Part shown: piece by piece, positions 46,031 through 55,330 of the stretch
Layout of the letters: every line of letters begins with the position of its first letter
How positions within the stretch are numbered: position 1 is the first letter of the stretch
Assembly (NCBI RefSeq): GCF_000745345.1
Contig: NZ_JQNR01000005.1
Coordinates: 2,852,001-2,916,000 of the forward strand
Direction of reading: 5' to 3'
Source of the DNA: Actinacidiphila yeochonensis CN732
Lineage (GTDB): Bacteria; Actinomycetota; Actinomycetes; Streptomycetales; Streptomycetaceae
Length of the DNA: 64,000 nucleotides
The notes under the pieces: model-generated
Told to the model about the DNA's origin: nothing
The model's database searches: none
The model's input: only the letters and a program-made list of their open reading frames with translations
Position numbers and translations under genes: made by a program

Positions 46031-48661
46031 GTGAAGGCTATCCGTCGATTCACCGTGCGCACCGTCCTGCCGGAACCCCTGCGCCCGCTGGGGGACCTGG
46101 CCCGCAACCTCCGCTGGTCCTGGCACCAGGAGACGAGGGAGCTGTTCCGCAGCGTCGACCCCGAGGGCTGGCAGGCGGCGCAGGGAGACCCGGTCCGGCT
46201 GCTCGGCTCGGTCGCCAAGGAGCGGCTGACCGCCCTCGCCGCCGACCGCCGCTTCCTGCGCCGGCTCGCCGCCGCCGCCGAGGACCTGGCCGACTACACC
46301 GCCGGCCCGCGCTGGTACCAGGAACGCGCCGACCAGGACGAGCTGCCCTCCGCCATCGCCTACTTCTCCCCGGAGTTCGGCATCACCTCGGCCCTGCCGC
46401 AGTACAGCGGCGGCCTGGGCATCCTCGCCGGGGACCACCTCAAGACCGCCAGCGACCTCGGCGTACCGATCATCGGCGTCGGGCTGCTCTACCGGCACGG
46501 CTACTTCCGCCAGAGCCTGTCGCGGGAGGGCTGGCAGCAGGAGCACTACCCCGTCCTCGACCCCAACTCCATGCCGCTGGCGCCGCTGCGCGAGCCCGAC
46601 GGCTCGCCCGCCGCCGTCACCCTGCACCTCACCGGCGGCCGGACGCTGACCGCCCGCGTGTGGACCGCCCAGGTCGGACGGGTCCCGCTGCTGCTGCTCG
46701 ACTCCGACACCGAGGCCAACGAACCCGCCGAACGCGACGTCACCGACCGCCTCTACGGCGGCGGCAGCGAGCACCGGCTGCTCCAGGAGATGCTGCTGGG
46801 CATCGGCGGGGTCCGGGCGGTACGCGCCTACTGCCGGATCACCGGCCACCCCGAACCCGAGGTCTTCCACACCAACGAGGGCCACGCCGGCCTCCTCGGC
46901 CTGGAGCGGATGCGCGAACTCGCCCAGGACGGACTCGACTTCGACGCCGCCCTGGAGGCCGTGCGGGCCGGCACCCTCTTCACCACCCACACCCCCGTAC
47001 CCGCCGGCATCGACCGCTTCGACCGCGACCTGGTCGCCCGCCACCTCGGGGACGGCGGCGAGCTGCCCGGCGTCGACATCGGCCGGGTGCTGGAACTGGG
47101 CCGCGAGACCCAGCCCGGCGGCGACCCCCGCCTGTTCAACATGGCCGTCATGGGCCTGCGGCTGGCCCAGCGCGCCAACGGCGTCTCCACCCTGCACGGC
47201 GCGGTCAGCCGGGGCATGTTCGCCGGCCTGTGGCCCGCCTTCGACCCCGAGGACGTGCCCATCACCTCCGTCACCAACGGCGTGCACGCCCCCACCTGGG
47301 TCGCGCCCGAGGTGCAGCGCCTGGGCAGCACCCCCTTCGGCGCCCCGTGGACGGAGGACGCGCTGGCCACCGGCGGCACCGACCGCTGGGCGGCGCTCGC
47401 CGACGTCCCCGACGCCGAGCTGTGGGAGCTGCGCCGCACCCTGCGCGAACAGCTCGTCGCCGACGTCCGCCGGCGGCTGCGCGCCTCCTGGCGGCAGCGC
47501 GGGGCCGGCGACGCCGAACTGGGCTGGACCGACCACGTCCTGGACCCCGACGTGCTCACCATCGGCTTCGCCCGCCGGGTGCCGTCCTACAAACGGCTCA
47601 CCCTGATGCTGCGCGACCGCGAACGGCTCACCTCGCTGCTGCTCCACCCCGAGCGGCCGATCCAGATCGTGGTGGCCGGCAAGGCCCACCCCGCCGACGA
47701 CGGCGGCAAGCGCCTGGTGCAGGAACTGGTCCGGTTCACCGACGACCCCCGGGTGCGGCACCGCGTCGTCTTCCTGCCCGACTACGACATGCGGATGGCC
47801 CGGCTGCTCTACCCGGGCTGCGACGTGTGGCTCAACAACCCGCTGCGCCCGCTGGAGGCGTGCGGCACCTCGGGCATGAAGGCCGCGCTGAACGGCTGCC
47901 TCAACCTCTCGGTCCGCGACGGCTGGTGGGACGAGTGGTACGACGGCGAGAACGGCTGGGCGATCCCCACCGCCGACGGCATCGCCGACGAGGACCGCCG
48001 CGACGAGGTGGAGGCCGCCGGGCTCTACGACCTGATCGAGCACCAGGTCGCGCCCCGCTTCTACGACACCGCCGACGCCGGGCTGCCGCAGCGCTGGCTG
48101 CGCATGGTGCGGCACACCCTGGCCACGCTGGGCCCGAAGGTGCTGGCCAGCCGGATGGTGGCCGAGTACGTCGACCGGCTCTACACCCCGGCCGCCCGCT
48201 CGCACCGCGCGCTGCGCGGCCCGGCCGCGGCCGAGCTCGCCCAGTGGAAGGCCCGGGTGCGCCGGCACTGGCCCCAGGTGGCCGTCGCCCACGTGGAGAC
48301 CGCCTTCGACGGGGACGCCGCCGACGGCGCGCCGGAGCTGGGCGCCACGCTCACCCTGCGCGCGCAGGTGGCGCTGGGCGGGCTGGACCCGTCCGACGTC
48401 GACGTGCAGCTGGTGTCGGGCCGGGTGGACGCCGGGGACCGGATCACCGCCCCGGCCGCGGTCTCGTTGAAGGCCGCCGCGGTGAGCGACACCTCCGGGC
48501 GGTACGCCTACGAGGGTCCGCTCAGCCTCTACCGGACGGGCGCCTTCGGCTACACCGTCCGGGTGAGGCCGTCCCACCGGCTGCTCGACGACCCGGGCGA
48601 GATGGGCCTGGTGGCCTTCCCGGCCGAGTCGCAGGGCATGACCGGGGGCGTACTGCGCTGA
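46031..48661 (+). CDS. glgP: Glycogen phosphorylase (alpha-glucan phosphorylase)
   Basis: Releases glucose 1-phosphate from alpha-1,4-glucan ends with pyridoxal phosphate. The 876 residues begin KAIRRFTVRTVLPEPLRPLG, then DLARNLRWSWHQETRELFRS, the N-terminal DUF3417 module of the GT35 subfamily found in actinobacteria. The core has YFSPEFGITSALPQYSGGLG, ILAGDHLKTASDLGVPIIGV, VFHTNEGHAGLLGLERMREL and the PLP-lysine region ACGTSGMKAALNGCLNLSV (about residues 612-630). The GTG at 46031 matches homologues. It is transcribed away from glgE and followed by two hairpins. Confidence 0.94.
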   Translation: MKAIRRFTVRTVLPEPLRPLGDLARNLRWSWHQETRELFRSVDPEGWQAAQGDPVRLLGSVAKERLTALAADRRFLRRLAAAAEDLADYTAGPRWYQERADQDELPSAIAYFSPEFGITSALPQYSGGLGILAGDHLKTASDLGVPIIGVGLLYRHGYFRQSLSREGWQQEHYPVLDPNSMPLAPLREPDGSPAAVTLHLTGGRTLTARVWTAQVGRVPLLLLDSDTEANEPAERDVTDRLYGGGSEHRLLQEMLLGIGGVRAVRAYCRITGHPEPEVFHTNEGHAGLLGLERMRELAQDGLDFDAALEAVRAGTLFTTHTPVPAGIDRFDRDLVARHLGDGGELPGVDIGRVLELGRETQPGGDPRLFNMAVMGLRLAQRANGVSTLHGAVSRGMFAGLWPAFDPEDVPITSVTNGVHAPTWVAPEVQRLGSTPFGAPWTEDALATGGTDRWAALADVPDAELWELRRTLREQLVADVRRRLRASWRQRGAGDAELGWTDHVLDPDVLTIGFARRVPSYKRLTLMLRDRERLTSLLLHPERPIQIVVAGKAHPADDGGKRLVQELVRFTDDPRVRHRVVFLPDYDMRMARLLYPGCDVWLNNPLRPLEACGTSGMKAALNGCLNLSVRDGWWDEWYDGENGWAIPTADGIADEDRRDEVEAAGLYDLIEHQVAPRFYDTADAGLPQRWLRMVRHTLATLGPKVLASRMVAEYVDRLYTPAARSHRALRGPAAAELAQWKARVRRHWPQVAVAHVETAFDGDAADGAPELGATLTLRAQVALGGLDPSDVDVQLVSGRVDAGDRITAPAAVSLKAAAVSDTSGRYAYEGPLSLYRTGAFGYTVRVRPSHRLLDDPGEMGLVAFPAESQGMTGGVLR

Positions 48662-48678
48662 GCGGCCCGCCGGGTTCC

Positions 48679-48705
48679 GGGCCCCGCCGGGTTCCGGCGG
48701 GGCCC
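48679..48705 (+). terminator. Hairpin terminator after glgP
   Basis: A perfect 12-bp GC stem (48679-48690 with 48694-48705) and 3-base loop GTT begin 18 bases after the glgP stop. Confidence 0.7.
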
Positions 48706-48736
48706 GGGCCGGGCACGGCGGCGGCCGGAGCACGGC

Positions 48737-48774
48737 GGGAGGGCCCGCACCGCGGTGGCGGTGCGGGCCCTCCC
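48737..48774. terminator. Strong hairpin between glgP and csp
   Basis: A perfect 17-bp stem (48737-48753 with 48758-48774) and 4-base loop. It lies between convergent genes, 45 bases beyond the csp stop, and can serve both strands. Confidence 0.85.
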
Positions 48775-48818
48775 GTGGGTACCGCCGGGGCGCCCGCGCG
48801 AGGGCCCGGGGGACGTCC

Positions 48819-49034
48819 TCAGGCGTTGGTGGTGACGGTGCGGATGTTCTCCGCCTGCGGGCCCTTGTGGCCCTGGGTGACGTCGAACTCCACCTTCTGC
48901 CCCTCCAGCAGCTCCCGGTAGCCGGTGGCCTGGATGTTGGAGTAGTGGGCGAAGACGTCGGAGCCGCCGCCGTCCTGCTCGATGAAGCCGAAGCCCTTTT
49001 CCGAGTTGAACCACTTCACGGTTCCGGTTGCCAT
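48819..49034 (-). CDS. Cold-shock domain protein
   Basis: RNA- and DNA-binding protein of 71 residues with a single cold-shock domain. It reads ATGTVKWFNSEKGFGFIEQD, with RNP1 KGFGFIEQ (about 14-21), then DVFAHYSNIQATGYREL, with RNP2 VFAHY, and a final VTQGHKGPQAENIRTV. These proteins act as RNA chaperones in cold shock and growth transitions. The ATG at 49034 follows AGGAGAGGG. A leader of unknown length lies upstream, as is usual for csp genes. Streptomyces has several such genes and this one cannot be matched to a specific paralogue. Confidence 0.95.
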   Translation of the reverse strand: MATGTVKWFNSEKGFGFIEQDGGGSDVFAHYSNIQATGYRELLEGQKVEFDVTQGHKGPQAENIRTVTTNA

Positions 49035-49395
49035 ATCCCTCTCCTACGGGTCTTGCGGGTGGTGCGGGGTTTCCAGATCCGCACTGTACGGAATCGGGCG
49101 CTCATGGATGATCACCCCACACCGGATTAAACCGTCAAAAAGTATTCGGGCGCTCCTCGATCACCCGCCCGGGTGGCCCCATCCGCGTCCGCGCGGGCCG
49201 CGGCCGGGCGCGCCGGAGCGTGCGCGGCCGGGCGTGTCGGGGGCGTGCGCGCCGTGCGTCGGGTGTGCCGCACGGCCCGCGCGCCGGATGCCGCCCGGCG
49301 TGTCGGCCGCGCAGGTCAGGGGCATGGCCGAAAGGGGGCCTCGGCGGCGGGAAAACCAGGTGAGGGCTGTCACAGGGTGCCCTTAGTGTCGGCGG
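49035..49395. other. Divergent intergenic region csp / ABC exporter
   Basis: 361 bases without a gene. They contain the csp leader and promoter, and the putative leaderless promoter of the exporter at 49384. Confidence 0.45.
49384..49389 (+). promoter_or_regulatory. Putative -10 box, leaderless exporter operon
   Basis: TAGTGT lies six bases before the GTG at 49396, with no ribosome binding site. Confidence 0.4.
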
Positions 49396-51360
49396 GTGAC
49401 CTCAGCCATCCATGACCCCAGCCCGCCCGGAAGCGCCCATCGCTCCACCGTCCGCTCCCTCGCGCGCCTGTGGCCGTTCGTCAGACCGGTGCGCGGGCGG
49501 CTCGTGTCGTCCGCCGTGGTGGCGGTGGTCGCGTCGTCCATGTCGCTGCTGATCCCGCTGGTGCTGAAGTGGATGGTGGACGGCCCGGTGCAGGACCGGG
49601 ACCCGGGCGGCGTGTGGCTCGGCGGCGGCCTCCTGCTGCTGCTGGGGCTGGTGGAGGCGGCCCTCTTCGGCCTGCGGCGCTGGCTGGTGGCGCGCCCGCT
49701 GGCCGGGGTCGAGGCCGAGATGCGCCGCCGGCTGTACGTCCGGCTGCAGCGGCTCCCCGTGGAGTTCCACGACCGCTGGGCGTCGGGGCAGTTGCTCTCC
49801 CGGGCCACCACCGACCTCCAGGTGCTGCGGATGTTCCTGGCGTTCCCGCTGGTGTTCCTGGCCGTCAACGCCGCCACCGTGGCCATCGGGTTCGCCATCC
49901 TGTTCACCCAGTCGTGGCCGCTCGGCCTGGTGCTGCTGGCCCCGGCCGTGCCGCTGGGGGTGCTGTGCTCGTACTTCGAGACCCGCTACGCGCTGGCCGC
50001 CCGCCGCGCCCAGGACCAGGCCGGCGACCTCACCACGCTGGTCGAGGAGTCGGTGCTGGGCATCCGGATCATCAAGGCGTTCGGCCGCCACCGGAACCAG
50101 GCCGACGCCTACCGCCGGCAGACCCGCGAGCTGTGGCGCACCGAGATCCACAAGGCCCGGCTGCTGTCCAACATCTGGTCCGTCATCATGGCGCTGCCGG
50201 AGGTGGCGATCGGCGCCGCGCTGCTCTTCGGCTCGCTGCGGGTCGCCGACGGGCGGCTGTCGGCCGGCACCCTGGTGGCGTTCCTGTCCACCGCCCTCGC
50301 GCTGCGCTGGCCGGTGGAGTCCATCGGCTTCCTGCTCGCCATGAGCAACGAGGCCGCCACCGCGGCCGACCGCTACTTCGAGGTGCTGGACACCCCGGTG
50401 CCGGCCGACCCGCCGCCCACCGCGGGCTCCACCGGCGCCGACGGCGTCCGCATGGAGGGTGTCCGGTTCCGCTATCCGGACGCGCCGGCCGAGGCGCCGG
50501 AACTCCTCTCCGGCGTCGACCTGCACATCCGCTCCGGCGAGACGATGGCCCTGGTGGGCGCGACCGGCAGCGGCAAGACCACGCTGACCGCGCTGCTGCC
50601 CCGGCTGCACGGCGCCACCGCCGGCCGGATCACCCTCGACGGCGCCGACACCGCCGTGCTGCCCGCCGACGACCTGCGCGCGATGATCGCCGTCGCCTTC
50701 GAGGAGCCCACCCTCTTCTCGGCCACCGTGCGGGAGAACGTCGCCATGGGCGCCGGCCCGGAGGGCGCCGACGAGGAGGCGGTGCGCCGGGCGCTGGCCG
50801 TGGCGCAGTGCGACTTCGTCGACCGCCTCCCCAAGGGCCTGGACACACAGGTCGGCGAGCAGGGGCTCAGCCTCTCCGGGGGCCAGCGGCAGCGGCTGGC
50901 GCTGGCCCGGGCGGTCGTCGGGCGGCCGTCGTTCCTCGTCCTGGACGACCCGCTGTCCGCGCTCGACGTGCACACCGAGGCCCGGGTGGAGACGGCGCTG
51001 CGCGACGTGCTGCGGGAGACCACGGCCCTGGTCGTCGCCCACCGGCCGTCCACGGTGATGCTCGCCGACCGCGTCGCGCTGCTGTCCGGAGGGCGGATCA
51101 CCGCCGTCGGCACGCACGCCGAACTCCTGCGGGAGAGCGCGGAGTACCGCCACCTGATGTCGGGCGAGGACCGCGACCCCGGTGCGCACCCGGAGGCGGA
51201 GCGCGAGGACCGCTCGGCGGCCGAGCCGGACCTCACCGGGACCGCACCGGCCGCCGGCACGGAAGCCCGGACCGCACCGGCCGCCGAGCCGCATACCGAG
51301 ACCGCACCGGCCGAGCCGCACGCCGGCCGCGCCGCGCTGGAAGGGAGCGACGCCCGATGA
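49396..51360 (+). CDS. ABC exporter half-transporter with degenerate Walker B
   Basis: Half of a type I ABC exporter, 654 residues: six-helix membrane domain (about 20-330), then an ATPase domain. Walker A is ALVGATGSGKTTL (about 384-396) and the signature is LSLSGGQRQRLALARA (canonical). Walker B is FLVLDDPLSALD, where the catalytic Glu is replaced by Asp, so this subunit should form the non-hydrolysing site. The tail of about 60 residues is disordered with repeats rich in Thr, Ala, Pro and Glu. GTG 49396 is the start. The ATGA overlap with the next gene means the two halves are made together. The substrate is unknown; drugs or lipids are typical. Confidence 0.92.
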   Translation: MTSAIHDPSPPGSAHRSTVRSLARLWPFVRPVRGRLVSSAVVAVVASSMSLLIPLVLKWMVDGPVQDRDPGGVWLGGGLLLLLGLVEAALFGLRRWLVARPLAGVEAEMRRRLYVRLQRLPVEFHDRWASGQLLSRATTDLQVLRMFLAFPLVFLAVNAATVAIGFAILFTQSWPLGLVLLAPAVPLGVLCSYFETRYALAARRAQDQAGDLTTLVEESVLGIRIIKAFGRHRNQADAYRRQTRELWRTEIHKARLLSNIWSVIMALPEVAIGAALLFGSLRVADGRLSAGTLVAFLSTALALRWPVESIGFLLAMSNEAATAADRYFEVLDTPVPADPPPTAGSTGADGVRMEGVRFRYPDAPAEAPELLSGVDLHIRSGETMALVGATGSGKTTLTALLPRLHGATAGRITLDGADTAVLPADDLRAMIAVAFEEPTLFSATVRENVAMGAGPEGADEEAVRRALAVAQCDFVDRLPKGLDTQVGEQGLSLSGGQRQRLALARAVVGRPSFLVLDDPLSALDVHTEARVETALRDVLRETTALVVAHRPSTVMLADRVALLSGGRITAVGTHAELLRESAEYRHLMSGEDRDPGAHPEAEREDRSAAEPDLTGTAPAAGTEARTAPAAEPHTETAPAEPHAGRAALEGSDAR

Positions 51361-53270
51361 CGTCCGTGGCTCAGCAGAACGGGCAGCGCGAGGGGAACGA
51401 ACGCGACGGGGACCGCCCGTCCCCCGAGGAGGCGGCGCCGACCGCGCCCGACCCCGGAGAGGCGGAGGGCGGCCCCGACGACCCCTTCGCCCAGGACGTG
51501 CTGCCCGCGCCCCGCAACGCCCAGGCCGCGCTGCTGCGTTCGCTGCTCACCCCGTACCGCGCGAGGGTCTGCCTGGCCAGCGTGCTGCTGCTGGTCCAGC
51601 AGGCGGCCGTACAGGTCGGCCCGCTCCTGGTGGCGTACGCGATCGACCGCGGCATCCCCGCCGTGCGCGACGGACGGCACGGTCCGCTCATCGCCGCCGC
51701 CCTCGCCTACATCGGCTGCGGGCTGGCCTCCGGCGGCCTCCAGAACGCGTTCATCCGCACCGCCGCCCGGGTCAGCCAGGACGTGCTGGTCGAGCTGCGC
51801 GGCCGGATCTTCCGCCACGCCCAGCAGCTCAGCCTCGACTTCCACGAGCGCTACACCTCCGGCCGGCTGATCGCCCGCGCCACCTCCGACGTCGAGTCCA
51901 TCCGCGAGCTCCTCAACGACGGCCTCGACGAACTCGTCGAGGTGGTGCTCTCGGCGGTCTACATCACCGCCGTGCTGGTCTTCCTCGACTGGCGCCTCGG
52001 GCTGGTCACCCTGGTCTCCTACCTGCCGCTGGCCGCGGCCATCAGCCGCTTCCGGCGCCGCTCGATGGTCGCCTACCGCAAGCGCTCCACCGCCAACGCG
52101 GCCGTGATCGTCAAGTTCACCGAGACGATGAACGGCATCCGCCCGGTCAAGGCGTTCCGCCGGGAGCGCCCCAACGAGGAGGAGTTCGGCGCCCTCAACG
52201 ACGAGCAGTACCAGGCCAACGGCGACGCGATCCTGGAGATGGCCCGGTACGTCGTCAGCTCCCGGCTGATCGCCAACGTGACCATCGCCGGCATCGTGCT
52301 GTGGGGTGCCTACCGGGTGGCGGGCGGCGGGATGGAACTGGGCGTGCTGGCCGCGTTCGTGCTGTACCTGCGGCGGCTGTACGACCCGATCGACCAGCTG
52401 GGGATGTTCCTCAACTCCTACCAGTCCGCCGCCGCCTCGCTGGAGAAGATCGCCGGTCTGCTGGCCCAGCGCCCCACCGTGCCCGCGCCCGAGCAGCCGG
52501 TGCCGCTGCCGGTCCGCGCCGCCGACGGGCCGGCCGGCCGGGAGGTCGTCTTCGAGGGCGTCCGCTTCGCCTACCGGACCGGCGGCGACGTGCTCCCGGT
52601 CTTCGACCTGCGGGTGCCGGCCGGGCAGACCGTCGCGGTGGTCGGCGCCACCGGCGCCGGCAAGTCCACCCTCGCCAAGCTGCTGGCCCGCTTCTACGAC
52701 CCCACCGACGGCCGGGTGCTGCTCGACGGGGTGCCGCTGTGCGACCTGGACCCGGCCGAACTGCGCGGCGGGGTGGTCATGGTGACCCAGGAGGCGTTCC
52801 TCTTCTCCGGCACCGTGGCCGACAACATCACCATCGGCCGCCCCGACGCCACCCGCGAGGAGGTGGAGGCCGCCGCGAAGGCGATCGGCGCGCACGACTT
52901 CATCGCCGCCCTGCCCGACGGCTACGACACCGACGTGCGCAAGCGCGGCGGCCGGATCTCCGCCGGGCAGCGCCAACTGGTCGCCTTCGCCCGGGCGCTG
53001 CTGGCCGACCCGGCCGTACTCATCCTGGACGAGGCCACCTCCTCGCTCGACGTGCCCGGCGAGCGGGCGGTGCAGCACGCCATGGCCACGGTGCTGCACG
53101 GTCGGACGGCGGTCGTCATCGCGCACCGCCTGTCCACGGTGGAGATCGCCGACCGGGTGCTGGTGATGCGCGACGGCCGCGTCGTCGAGGACGGCACCCC
53201 CGCCGAACTCATCGCGGGCGAGGGCCACTTCGCCGGCCTCCACCAGGCCTGGCGGGACAGCCTGGTGTGA
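51357..53270 (+). CDS. ABC exporter half-transporter, catalytic partner
   Basis: Second half of the exporter, 637 residues, with a disordered acidic head of about 50 residues, a six-helix domain and an ATPase domain. Walker A is AVVGATGAGKSTLAKLLARF, the signature is the altered RISAGQRQLVAFARA (SAGQ in place of SGGQ), and Walker B is AVLILDEATSSLD with the catalytic Glu. Paired with the previous subunit this gives one consensus ATP site (this Walker A/B with the partner's LSGGQ) and one degenerate site, the layout known from heterodimeric exporters such as BmrCD and TM287/288. The ATG at 51357 overlaps the upstream stop. A hairpin follows the stop codon. Confidence 0.93.
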   Translation: MTSVAQQNGQREGNERDGDRPSPEEAAPTAPDPGEAEGGPDDPFAQDVLPAPRNAQAALLRSLLTPYRARVCLASVLLLVQQAAVQVGPLLVAYAIDRGIPAVRDGRHGPLIAAALAYIGCGLASGGLQNAFIRTAARVSQDVLVELRGRIFRHAQQLSLDFHERYTSGRLIARATSDVESIRELLNDGLDELVEVVLSAVYITAVLVFLDWRLGLVTLVSYLPLAAAISRFRRRSMVAYRKRSTANAAVIVKFTETMNGIRPVKAFRRERPNEEEFGALNDEQYQANGDAILEMARYVVSSRLIANVTIAGIVLWGAYRVAGGGMELGVLAAFVLYLRRLYDPIDQLGMFLNSYQSAAASLEKIAGLLAQRPTVPAPEQPVPLPVRAADGPAGREVVFEGVRFAYRTGGDVLPVFDLRVPAGQTVAVVGATGAGKSTLAKLLARFYDPTDGRVLLDGVPLCDLDPAELRGGVVMVTQEAFLFSGTVADNITIGRPDATREEVEAAAKAIGAHDFIAALPDGYDTDVRKRGGRISAGQRQLVAFARALLADPAVLILDEATSSLDVPGERAVQHAMATVLHGRTAVVIAHRLSTVEIADRVLVMRDGRVVEDGTPAELIAGEGHFAGLHQAWRDSLV

Positions 53271-53276
53271 CCCGCT

Positions 53277-53316
53277 GCGGTGCGGGGCGGCACACCGGCC
53301 GGCCGTCCCGCACCGC
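53277..53316. terminator. Hairpin terminator after the ABC exporter operon
   Basis: A 14-bp stem with one G-U pair (53277-53290 with 53303-53316) begins six bases after the exporter stop. It lies between convergent operons. Confidence 0.7.
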
Positions 53317-53501
53317 CGCACCGGGAGGGACGAGGACGGGCCCGTGCCCAGCAGCACCAGGAACCTCCTGACCGGGCGGCGCAGGGTCTTCGCCGCGGCG
53401 TCGGGAGGTCCTTCTTCCCTGACGTGGGTCAGCTCCCGGCGGCCGTCGGCGGCGGATACCACCGGCCCGGGCGAGTACAGCCTGTCGTGGCACCAGTCCC
53501 G

Positions 53502-54266
53502 TCAGAGGTGGACCGCCAAGGGCACCGCGTCCACCGCGTGGTCGTGCCCGGTCGGCGAGCGCCGGTGGACGGCCGTGGCCAGCAGGACGGTTCCGGCCAC
53601 CAGCAGTGCGGACCCGGCCCAGTACGGCACGGTCTCGGGCAGCTCCCCGATGGTGTTCACGAGGGCTCCGGCGACGAGGACGAGCGCACCCGCGGCCCCG
53701 AGGAGCACCACCTCTCTGCCGAGGGGGCGGAGCGCGACGCGGTGCGCGGTGAACAGGGCGGGGAGCAGCATCAGGCTGAGGCCGCATACCGGGGCGTTGA
53801 GCAGGAACACCCAGCGCCAGGAGAGCGTGTCCGTGATGGTCTCGGTGATGGCCACGTTGAGGGCGAACCCCAGGCCGACGGCGGCCGCCCACACGCCGAT
53901 CGCGATCCGCTCCCTGCCGAGGGGAACGGATCGTGTCGTCAGCCGGAGGGAGAACGGCATGATCAGCGCGGCTCCCACACCCTGGAGGAAGCGGCCGGTC
54001 TCGACCAGGAGCGGTCCGGACGCCACGGCGCACATGACCGATCCGACGCCGAAGGCGGCCAGCCCGGTGCCGAACGCGCCGCGTTGCCACCCGGCTCGGC
54101 CGAACAGCGCGACGAGCAGCATGACCGCGCCGAACGGCGCCGCGTAGAGGTAGACCAGGTCGTGCACCGTGCTGAAGGCGATGCCCTGGGCCTCCGCGAG
54201 GCTCAGGAGGAGCCGTGCCCCGAGCGGCATGTCCAGGACGACGAGGAACGCGGGTAGGCACGTCAT
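53502..54266 (-). CDS. MFS-like membrane protein of the caspase operon (truncated transporter)
   Basis: Membrane protein of 254 residues related to the DHA2 drug-transporter group of the MFS, but only about two thirds as long as a usual member. About eight helices can be drawn. TCLPAFLVVLDMPLGARLLL resembles the first MFS helix, although the charged residue pattern is altered, and TGRFLQGVGAALIMPFSLRL is a clear motif-B-like helix 4. The rest ends DAVDAVPLAVHL. The ATG at 54266 overlaps the caspase stop (ATGA), so the two are coupled. Residues just upstream in this frame (RLLGLA) also look like the start of an MFS helix, so a frameshifted fusion with the caspase is an alternative. Transport or signal-sensing use is unknown. 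Confidence 0.7.
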   Translation of the reverse strand: MTCLPAFLVVLDMPLGARLLLSLAEAQGIAFSTVHDLVYLYAAPFGAVMLLVALFGRAGWQRGAFGTGLAAFGVGSVMCAVASGPLLVETGRFLQGVGAALIMPFSLRLTTRSVPLGRERIAIGVWAAAVGLGFALNVAITETITDTLSWRWVFLLNAPVCGLSLMLLPALFTAHRVALRPLGREVVLLGAAGALVLVAGALVNTIGELPETVPYWAGSALLVAGTVLLATAVHRRSPTGHDHAVDAVPLAVHL

Positions 54267-55330
54267 CGCGAGGCCGAGCAGCCGGGCGGCGGCCGAGGCC
54301 GGCCGCGCCGCGCCCCCGGCCTGGGGCGCCGGCCGCCGGCCGCCGCACGCTGCCCGACGCCGGCGTCCGGACGGCCGGGGCGGGTCGGGGGCGCGGCCTC
54401 CGCCTCCGCCTCCGCCGAGGCTGCGGGGGGCGCCGGCAACTCCGAACCGACGAACCCCGCGCGTACCGGCCCGGACGGGGAGGCGGCGTCCGGGCGTGAG
54501 AGCCCCGACGGCGCAGGCCCAGGTCCGGTCCCAGGCGTGGCAGGCGGCTCGGCCCTGTCGGCCTGGCGTGGCCCCCGGGAGACGGCCGGAGGAGGCGCGG
54601 TGCCGGCGAGTGAACCCTTCGACAGGGCCAGAGCGCCGGCCGCGTTGACGGCACGGCGTTGCGGCCTGGGCAGCCCCCGCGCCGCGAGGTGGCCGTACAC
54701 ATGGGTGAACAGTTCGTCCAGCGTGAGCGGTTCCGGGCTCGCGAGCCCGGTGAGCAGGGCTTCGGTGAAGGAGGTGTGGGTGGCGCCCACGGGCGCGTGC
54801 GAGGGCGCGTTCGCCGCCGACGAGGTGAGCGTGTACGTGCCGGCGACGTCGATCTGCCCGGTGATCACGCCGTGGTGGTCGGCCATCGCGTGGATGGCCC
54901 TCCCGGAGAAGCAGCAGTCCAGCACCAGGACCCTGACGGCCGCGGCGCTGTCGGCGATCTCCTCGCGCAGCACATCGAACGGCACGGCCGTCCACCGCAG
55001 CCGGTCCGGATCGGTGGTGGACAGGGCGAGGTGGAGCCGGCCGCGGTCGTCCACGAGGCCGTGCCCGCTGTAGTAGACGAGGAGCAGGTCCGTCGCGGTG
55101 GCCGCGGCCCGCGCGACCGCGTCCCCGATCCCGCCGGGCGTCAGGGGCTCCGCGACCACCGTGCAGTGGTCCGGCGCGAGCGTGCCCGTCCGGGGGTCGG
55201 TGAGCGCCGCGGCCAGATCGGCGAGGTTCGCCGCGACCGCGGGCAGCGCGTGCAGACCGCTGCCGGAGGGATAGCGGCCGGCGCCGAGCAGGACGGCCCG
55301 CGACCCGGCGGGCTCCGGGAAACGGCTCAC
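54263..55330 (-). CDS. Caspase-like protease, EACC1-associated type
   Basis: C14-type (caspase/metacaspase fold) protease of 355 residues. It starts FPEPAGSRAVLLGAGRYPSG (first strand). The catalytic dyad is visible: His in DLLLVYYSGHGLVDDRGRLH (about residue 93) and Cys in VRVLVLDCCFSGRAIHAMAD (about 138). Later come YTLTSSAANAPSHAPVGATH and SFTEALLTGLASPEPLTLDE, also typical. The last 120 residues are a Pro/Ala-rich linker that ends at an ATGA overlap with the MFS-like gene. The GTG at 55330 overlaps the EACC1 stop (GTGA). Such proteases in actinobacterial conflict systems are thought to act as suicide effectors when triggered by a partner. The substrate is unknown. Confidence 0.88.
   Translation of the reverse strand: MSRFPEPAGSRAVLLGAGRYPSGSGLHALPAVAANLADLAAALTDPRTGTLAPDHCTVVAEPLTPGGIGDAVARAAATATDLLLVYYSGHGLVDDRGRLHLALSTTDPDRLRWTAVPFDVLREEIADSAAAVRVLVLDCCFSGRAIHAMADHHGVITGQIDVAGTYTLTSSAANAPSHAPVGATHTSFTEALLTGLASPEPLTLDELFTHVYGHLAARGLPRPQRRAVNAAGALALSKGSLAGTAPPPAVSRGPRQADRAEPPATPGTGPGPAPSGLSRPDAASPSGPVRAGFVGSELPAPPAASAEAEAEAAPPTRPGRPDAGVGQRAAAGGRRPRPGARRGRPRPPPGCSASR

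Noticed and set aside
49360..49373. GTG-N6-GNCAC, matching a Streptomyces Crp-type consensus, upstream of the ABC exporter
   Set aside because: The motif has only seven fixed bases and should occur many times by chance in GC-rich DNA of this length, so I do not list it as a site.
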